From: Nonomuraea muscovyensis
GTDB lineage: Bacteria > Actinomycetota > Actinomycetes > Streptosporangiales > Streptosporangiaceae
Length of the DNA stretch: 64,000 nt
Assembly (NCBI RefSeq): GCF_014207745.1
Contig: NZ_JACHJB010000005.1
Location: 209,144 to 273,143 of the forward strand
Reading direction: 5' to 3'
Below the pieces are notes generated by a model. The model saw nothing but the letters and a program-made list of their open reading frames with translations, was not told where the DNA came from and ran no database searches. A program made the translations under genes and the position numbers. Positions 59,250 to 64,000 of the stretch are shown piece by piece (position 1 is the first letter of the stretch; each line of letters opens with the position of its first letter).

Positions 59250-61730
59250 ATGTCGGATATGTCGTTCTTTGCGAGTGACCCGTTCAGGCGGTTCGACGAG
59301 CTCACCGGCCGGATGTTCGGTGACGCCTGGCCACCCGTACGCCCCAGCGTGCAGCGGGTGGACATCGGCAGGCTGCTCAGCGAGCCCGCCCGCGTGGTCC
59401 TCGCGAACGCCCTGGAGATCGCCGGCCGCCGGGGAGCGGCCGACCTCGACGTGATCGACCTGCTCGACGCGCTGACCGAGTACGACCAGACCCGGGCCAC
59501 GCTCGAAGCCGCTGGCGTGGACGTGGGTGTGCTGCGTGACCGGATCGACGCCGCCGGCCGGGGCGGCGCCCAGCTCGGCGCGCCGCCCACCACGCTGTCA
59601 CCGGCGGCCAAGCGGGCCCTGCTCGACGCCCAGCGGATCGCCCGCGCCTCGGGCTCGTCCTACATCGGCCCCGAGCACCTGCTGCTCGCGCTCGCCGCCA
59701 ACCCCGGCTCCAGCGCCGCCCGGCTGCTGCAGGAGCAGGGGGCCGCGGCCGACCACCTGCAGCAGGCCATGGTCGCCGGCACGGGCCGGCGGCAGGAGCG
59801 GGCGCCGAGCTCCACGCCGTCGCTCGACCAGTTCGGCCGTGACCTGACCGAGGAGGCCAGGCAGGGCAAGCTCGATCCGGTCGTCGGCCGGGAGGACGAG
59901 ATCGAGCAGGCCCTGGAGGTGCTGTCGCGCCGTACCAAGAACAACCCCGCGCTCATCGGCGAGCCCGGCGTCGGCAAGACCGCCATCGTCGAGGGCATCG
60001 CGCAGCGCATCGTGAACGGCACCGTGCCCGACACGCTCAAGGACCGGCGCGTCGTCGCGCTCGACCTGACCGGCATGGTGGCCGGGTCGAAGTACCGCGG
60101 CGAGTTCGAGGAGCGCGTGAAGAAGGTCATCGACGAGGTACGCGAGCACGCCGACGAGACCATCGTGTTCATCGACGAGATGCACACCCTCGTCGGCGCC
60201 GGCTCCGCCGAGGGCGGCATGGACGCCGCGAACATCCTCAAACCCGCCCTCGCCCGCGGCGAACTGCACGTCGTCGCCGCCACCACGATCGACGAGTACC
60301 GCAAGAACGTCGAGAAGGACGCCGCCCTCGAACGCCGCTTCCAGCCGATCCTCGTCTCCGAGCCCACCGTCGAGGAGACGATCGAGATCCTGCGCGGCCT
60401 GCGCGACGCCTACGAGGCCCACCACCAGGTGCGCATCACCGACGAGGCGCTGCACGCCGCCGCGACCCTGTCCGACCGCTACGTCGCCGACCGGTTCCTA
60501 CCCGACAAGGCCATCGACCTGATGGACCAGGCGGCGGCCCGGGTGCGGTTGCGTTCCCGCACGCCCGGCACCGACATACGCGAGCTGGAGGAACGCCTGG
60601 AGTCGCTGCGCCGCGACAAGGACCAGGCGGTCTCCGCCGACGACTTCGACCGGGCCAAGGAGGTGACGGTGCAGATCGACAAGCTCCGGCCCGAACTGCA
60701 GCGTGCCCGGCAGGTCCGCGACGAGGTGCCGCAGGTGACGGTCGAGGACGTCGCCGAGATCGTCTCCCGCCGTACCGGCATCCCGGTACGCCAGCTCACC
60801 GCGCAGGAACGCGAACGGCTCATGCAGTTGGAGGAGCACCTGCACAAGCGGGTCATCGGCCAGGACGAGGCCGTCGTCGCCATCGCCGAGGCGGTCCGCC
60901 GCGCCCGCGCCGGGCTGTCGGACCCGAACCGGCCGATCGGCAGCTTCCTGTTCCTCGGGCCGACCGGCGTCGGCAAGACCGAACTGGCCCGCGCCCTGGC
61001 GGCGGCACTGTTCGGCGGCGAGGACCACATGACGCGCGTGGACATGAGCGAGTTCCAGGAGCGCCACACGGTGTCCCGGCTGATCGGCGCGCCTCCCGGC
61101 TACGTCGGCTACGAGGAGGCGGGGCAGCTCACCGAGGCCGTCCGGCGGCGTCCGCACGGGGTGTTGCTGCTGGACGAGATCGAGAAGGCCCACCCGGACG
61201 TGATGAACATCCTGCTCCAGATGCTCGACGACGGCCGCCTGACCGACGGCCATGGCCGCACGGTCGACTTCACCAACACCATCGTCATCATGACGAGCAA
61301 CATCGGCGCCCAGATGATCCTCGAATCCGACGCCCCGGACCTGGAGGACCGGCTGATGGACCTCCTGCGGCACTCGCTGCGGCCGGAGCTGCTCAACCGC
61401 ATCGACGAGACGATCGTCTTCAAGCGGCTGGAACGCGAACAGCTCCGCCAGATCGTCGAACTCCTGCTGGAGCGCACCCGGCAGCGGCTGCGCGGCCAGG
61501 GCATGGATCTGGAGGTGTCGCAGGCGGCCGTGGACTGGCTGGCGGAACGGGGTTACCAGCCGGAGTTCGGCGCCCGCCCGCTCCGGCGGACGATCCAGCG
61601 CGAACTGGACAACCGACTGTCCACGATGGTGCTGACCGGTGAGGTGAGCGAGGGCGGCCGGGTCACGGTGGGCATGGAGAACGGCGAACTCGTCCTCCGC
61701 GCCCACAACCCCGAACCGGTGGACGCCTGA
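59250..61730 (+). CDS. ClpC-type AAA+ unfoldase (Clp protease ATP-binding subunit)
   Basis: The 826-aa protein has a Clp N-domain pair (about 40-170), AAA domain 1 with Walker A GEPGVGKTA (about 230) and Walker B VFIDEMHTL, a short middle region with UVR-like RRDKDQAVSADDFDRA (about 450-480), and AAA domain 2 with GPTGVGKTE (about 570), LLLDEIEKAHPDV and a C-terminal D2-small domain. The short M region and the VGYEEAGQLTEAVR loop fit ClpC rather than ClpB. The first 35 residues differ from usual ClpC. AAAGGGGATTCCGAT precedes the ATG. Inverted repeats upstream suggest stress control. Confidence 0.93.
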   Translation: MSDMSFFASDPFRRFDELTGRMFGDAWPPVRPSVQRVDIGRLLSEPARVVLANALEIAGRRGAADLDVIDLLDALTEYDQTRATLEAAGVDVGVLRDRIDAAGRGGAQLGAPPTTLSPAAKRALLDAQRIARASGSSYIGPEHLLLALAANPGSSAARLLQEQGAAADHLQQAMVAGTGRRQERAPSSTPSLDQFGRDLTEEARQGKLDPVVGREDEIEQALEVLSRRTKNNPALIGEPGVGKTAIVEGIAQRIVNGTVPDTLKDRRVVALDLTGMVAGSKYRGEFEERVKKVIDEVREHADETIVFIDEMHTLVGAGSAEGGMDAANILKPALARGELHVVAATTIDEYRKNVEKDAALERRFQPILVSEPTVEETIEILRGLRDAYEAHHQVRITDEALHAAATLSDRYVADRFLPDKAIDLMDQAAARVRLRSRTPGTDIRELEERLESLRRDKDQAVSADDFDRAKEVTVQIDKLRPELQRARQVRDEVPQVTVEDVAEIVSRRTGIPVRQLTAQERERLMQLEEHLHKRVIGQDEAVVAIAEAVRRARAGLSDPNRPIGSFLFLGPTGVGKTELARALAAALFGGEDHMTRVDMSEFQERHTVSRLIGAPPGYVGYEEAGQLTEAVRRRPHGVLLLDEIEKAHPDVMNILLQMLDDGRLTDGHGRTVDFTNTIVIMTSNIGAQMILESDAPDLEDRLMDLLRHSLRPELLNRIDETIVFKRLEREQLRQIVELLLERTRQRLRGQGMDLEVSQAAVDWLAERGYQPEFGARPLRRTIQRELDNRLSTMVLTGEVSEGGRVTVGMENGELVLRAHNPEPVDA

Positions 61731-61806
61731 TCCACATCGCTCCCTGACTGGGTGCGACGCACCTAGTTGATCACCTTACGTGGTCTTTATGTGACGCGAT
61801 TGGATC

Positions 61807-63396
61807 TTGTCCACATATACCCGCGAAGTTAGGCTCTACCCGTTTGCCAACATGCTCCGCGCTGCGCGAGTCAGGGACCTTGTTTCTGCTTCAAGTAGAT
61901 GGAGCTTCGTCCGGCGCCTGCGGGCGTCCAGCGTGGTTCGGAGTGTGACGGCGTATGCGCCGGTCTTCGGCATGGGTCGCGACCCGTTCGGTGGCCTGCT
62001 CGGCCAGCAGGAAGGCACCAACCCCGCCCTCGCCACCCTGACCGACCTGCACGGCGACCTCGTCGCCACCTACACCAGCACCGCCCTGGCCACCAGCACC
62101 GCCCACGACCCCTTCGGCACGGTCACCGCCCAGACCGGAACCAAGACCAACCTCGGCTACCGGGGCGAATACACCGACCCGGACACCGGCAAGGTCAACA
62201 TGCACGCCCGCTGGTACCAGCCCGGTACCGGCACCTTCACCAGTCGCGACACCGCCACCCTCACCCCCAATCCGTCCGTCCAGGCCAACCGCTACACCTA
62301 CGCCAACGCCTCCCCCCTCACCGGCATCGACCCCACCGGCCACTACACCGTGATTTCAGGCGATGCCATCGGTGGGATCTGGGAGTCCGTCTACAACCCC
62401 AGCCGAGACCCCCAAGAAGTCGCCGAATCGTACGCCAAACTTGGAATCATCAGCGGAGGCGGCGGCGGAGCGTCGATGTGCACCTACGGCAAGGGTTGCA
62501 GCGCTACTGGCGACGGTGGCGGTATTGGGTATAGCGACGAAGTCAGCGCCTGTATCGCCTGCATCCAAGCGGGCCAGTCGTATTGGGGCGTCACCGTCAT
62601 GACCGAAGAGGAGATGAAGAGATGGGGGCACTTGCCGAATGGGTGGCCCACACCTCCCGGCTTTTGGGAGCTGGACGAGGAAGCACGGCAGGACATTATC
62701 GACCTGGCATACGACGGAGCTTCACCCCAGATGCTGAATAGTCTATGGCGCGACATGAAGAAAGCTGTGGCGGTTGGCGGCAAGTCTGTTTCCCGTCAGG
62801 AAATACAGCGAGCAATGTCGCAGAATGCGAAGCTGGGATGGAATCTCCAGAAGTGTCACTCTCACCTCAACAACAAGGAATGTAGAAAGCTTATTGAAGA
62901 AGAGTGGGAAGATTGGCGCAAACTATTTTGCGGCAACAATAAGTATACGACGAGCTGTACGGCTACACCGGTCGCAAAGTTGGTCGCGAAGGCCACAGAT
63001 ATGCCTGTGAAGCTTTTCGAATTTCTTGGGACCCAGCCCCCATGGATTACTCTTGCAGAGTTTAATCATCGTGCAGTATCCTGGGCGCGAAAGCACGGGG
63101 CAACATGCAACCCTCAGGGTGTATTAGTTGTATGCACCGGCTTGAAGTCAGGAGTTCACTACGGACGCGAAGCCACAACAATCGGTAATGTGGTGCTCAC
63201 GGGAGAAAGGCCTGGGCCTGCGTTCCTGAAGCACGAAGCGGAGCACGCGCGGCAATGGGATTGGTACTATCAGAGGACTGGGTTTTGGCCCACATTCCTT
63301 GTTTATTATTTGGACTCGTCGATAATCGACGCGTGTAAAAATTTGTACGAGCGGCAAGCGGAGGCTGTGTCGAAGACGTACGACTGCAAGAAGTGA
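61807..63396 (+). CDS. Orphan RHS C-terminal tip with zincin-like toxin domain
   Basis: Clear RHS core homology begins only at GRDPFGGLLG (residue about 57) and runs through LGYRGEYTDPDTGKVNMHARWY and YTYANASPLTGIDPTG (about 180). This is the conserved RHS end that precedes a variable toxin. The several hundred upstream residues of YD repeats are missing. After a Gly-rich hinge the tip (about 190-529) is Cys-containing and lower in GC, with a zinc motif KHEAEHARQW (residues about 475-484) and a downstream Glu in YERQAEA, as in metallopeptidase toxins. The start is uncertain (TTG 61807, GTG 61945 or ATG 61972). Probably a displaced toxin cassette, perhaps not translated. Confidence 0.8.
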   Translation: MSTYTREVRLYPFANMLRAARVRDLVSASSRWSFVRRLRASSVVRSVTAYAPVFGMGRDPFGGLLGQQEGTNPALATLTDLHGDLVATYTSTALATSTAHDPFGTVTAQTGTKTNLGYRGEYTDPDTGKVNMHARWYQPGTGTFTSRDTATLTPNPSVQANRYTYANASPLTGIDPTGHYTVISGDAIGGIWESVYNPSRDPQEVAESYAKLGIISGGGGGASMCTYGKGCSATGDGGGIGYSDEVSACIACIQAGQSYWGVTVMTEEEMKRWGHLPNGWPTPPGFWELDEEARQDIIDLAYDGASPQMLNSLWRDMKKAVAVGGKSVSRQEIQRAMSQNAKLGWNLQKCHSHLNNKECRKLIEEEWEDWRKLFCGNNKYTTSCTATPVAKLVAKATDMPVKLFEFLGTQPPWITLAEFNHRAVSWARKHGATCNPQGVLVVCTGLKSGVHYGREATTIGNVVLTGERPGPAFLKHEAEHARQWDWYYQRTGFWPTFLVYYLDSSIIDACKNLYERQAEAVSKTYDCKK

Positions 63397-63424
63397 GGAG
63401 TTTCATGGATGCGGTCAGGCGACG

Positions 63425-63922
63425 ATGCTTGGGGCTGAGCTGCTCCGAACCCCGGTGCTGGCGGGCGTATTGATGGCCGCGACCATCTCGTGCAGTCTGG
63501 ATGTCCCGCTCGGCGACCACTCGCCGCGCCCCATAGGTATTGGCCGCACAGAAAAAGGTGATCTAGCCTTTTTCATAGCTCTGTGTCCAGGGGAGAAGCT
63601 TTCGCTTCTTTCTGTTGTCGACGCTGACACCCAACGTCCCGTGTGGAAAGTGTCTCAGGCGAGAGAGGCGATGAGGGACGGCGGGTTATTGGTCTTGGGT
63701 GATGCGGCAGGATTTGCTCAAGTCGAAACGGGACTCGCGCTCCCGCTTCCGTCCGAACTCGCTGTCTCTGCTCAGACGGATGACGGGCTCTGGATCGAGA
63801 GCGTTCTTCCTCTTGCCAGCATTCCTATGAGTATGGCTGGCACGGGGCTGGTTACGGATGGCGAGAATGGTGCTATTACTCGAAGTGACTTCCGGGAGAA
63901 AATACACAGTAGATACTGCTGA
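63425..63922 (+). CDS. Putative lipoprotein immunity/partner protein of the RHS tip
   Basis: The frame encodes about 165 aa. The N-terminus has a hydrophobic stretch PVLAGVLMAATISCSLDV with a lipobox-like ATISC, followed by a mainly beta domain (KGDLAFFIALCPGEKLSLLSVVDAD, GLWIESVLPLASIPM). The gene starts 28 bp after the toxin stop and shares its low GC, as expected for an immunity gene. The best ribosome site, GAGGAG at 63395-63400, fits an ATG at 63405 in another frame that stops at 63471; see findings. No known immunity family recognised. Confidence 0.6.
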   Translation: MLGAELLRTPVLAGVLMAATISCSLDVPLGDHSPRPIGIGRTEKGDLAFFIALCPGEKLSLLSVVDADTQRPVWKVSQAREAMRDGGLLVLGDAAGFAQVETGLALPLPSELAVSAQTDDGLWIESVLPLASIPMSMAGTGLVTDGENGAITRSDFREKIHSRYC

Positions 63923-64000
63923 CTTGTGCAAATAGCAACCCGGGCTTTACGGCTTTCCTGTCGGTGACGCGTACAGGGCCGAAGCGTTCTCATGTCGTGA

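Overview
The window is a very GC-rich chromosomal segment with frequent GTG starts and GGAGG-type ribosome sites. The gene content points to a filamentous actinobacterium: a VIT-family transporter, a DUF3152 lipoprotein, a serine/threonine kinase with a beta-propeller ectodomain, a spare EF-Tu, an accessory NAD-dependent ligase, lone HATPase regulators and an RHS toxin tip. I would guess Streptosporangiales (Nonomuraea-like), by inference only. No rRNA, tRNA, phage, insertion sequence or CRISPR array was seen.

Layout. 1-10 kb: the end of an acetylxylan esterase, a cysteine-less A-type (HesB-like) protein, a TrkA-like K+ regulator with a CBS protein, a fatty-acid desaturase, a DedA protein, a disulfide-reductase-like flavoenzyme, a pentapeptide-repeat protein, a CPA2 antiporter with its regulatory subunit, and acetate kinase. 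10-16 kb: two tandem HATPase regulators, an IlvD/Edd dehydratase, pgi, a cupin-like protein and a LysE exporter. 16-25.7 kb: a VIT transporter, a polytopic protein with a possible alkaline-phosphatase-like ectodomain, a DksA-type zinc finger, a very large secreted phosphodiester-glycosidase/metallophosphoesterase fusion and a fasciclin protein. 25.7-36.6 kb: a GH2 beta-galactosidase, a frameshifted second tuf, an OSBS/NSAR enolase-family gene, an MscS-type TM protein, a small operon encoding a DUF4239-like membrane protein and a Cys-repeat/Pro-Thr-rich surface protein, and a flavin oxidoreductase. 37-43 kb: an ABC half-transporter pair (YbtPQ/IrtAB-like) and an accessory NAD-dependent DNA ligase, with somewhat less extreme codon use. 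43.5-48.1 kb: envelope functions (LAS/M15-like peptidase, UTRA regulator, Ser/Thr kinase). 48-61.7 kb: pirin, an MBL hydrolase, DUF3152, a Cmx-like MFS exporter, an AraC regulator overlapping a PemK/MazF toxin, a VOC protein, gnd, a HAD phosphatase, an arginase-like protein, an NAD(P)-binding protein and a ClpC-type unfoldase. 61.8-64 kb: an orphan RHS C-terminal tip with a HEAEH zincin-like toxin and a probable lipoprotein immunity gene, both lower in GC.

Themes. Several genes serve central sugar metabolism (pgi, gnd, beta-galactosidase, acetylxylan esterase, a sugar-acid dehydratase candidate, acetate kinase), but they are dispersed rather than in one operon. The most distinctive feature is the number of young short tandem duplications: a 15-bp array of about 12 units between a regulator and a VOC gene, 14-bp and 29-bp duplications that rebuild the stop codons of tuf and menC, in-frame 36-bp, 48-bp and 15-bp repeats inside three genes, and intergenic 12-bp and 14-bp arrays. 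The best candidates for undescribed biology are the overlapping AraC-MazF pair beside the 15-bp array, the RHS zincin tip with its neighbour, and the Cys-repeat surface protein operon.
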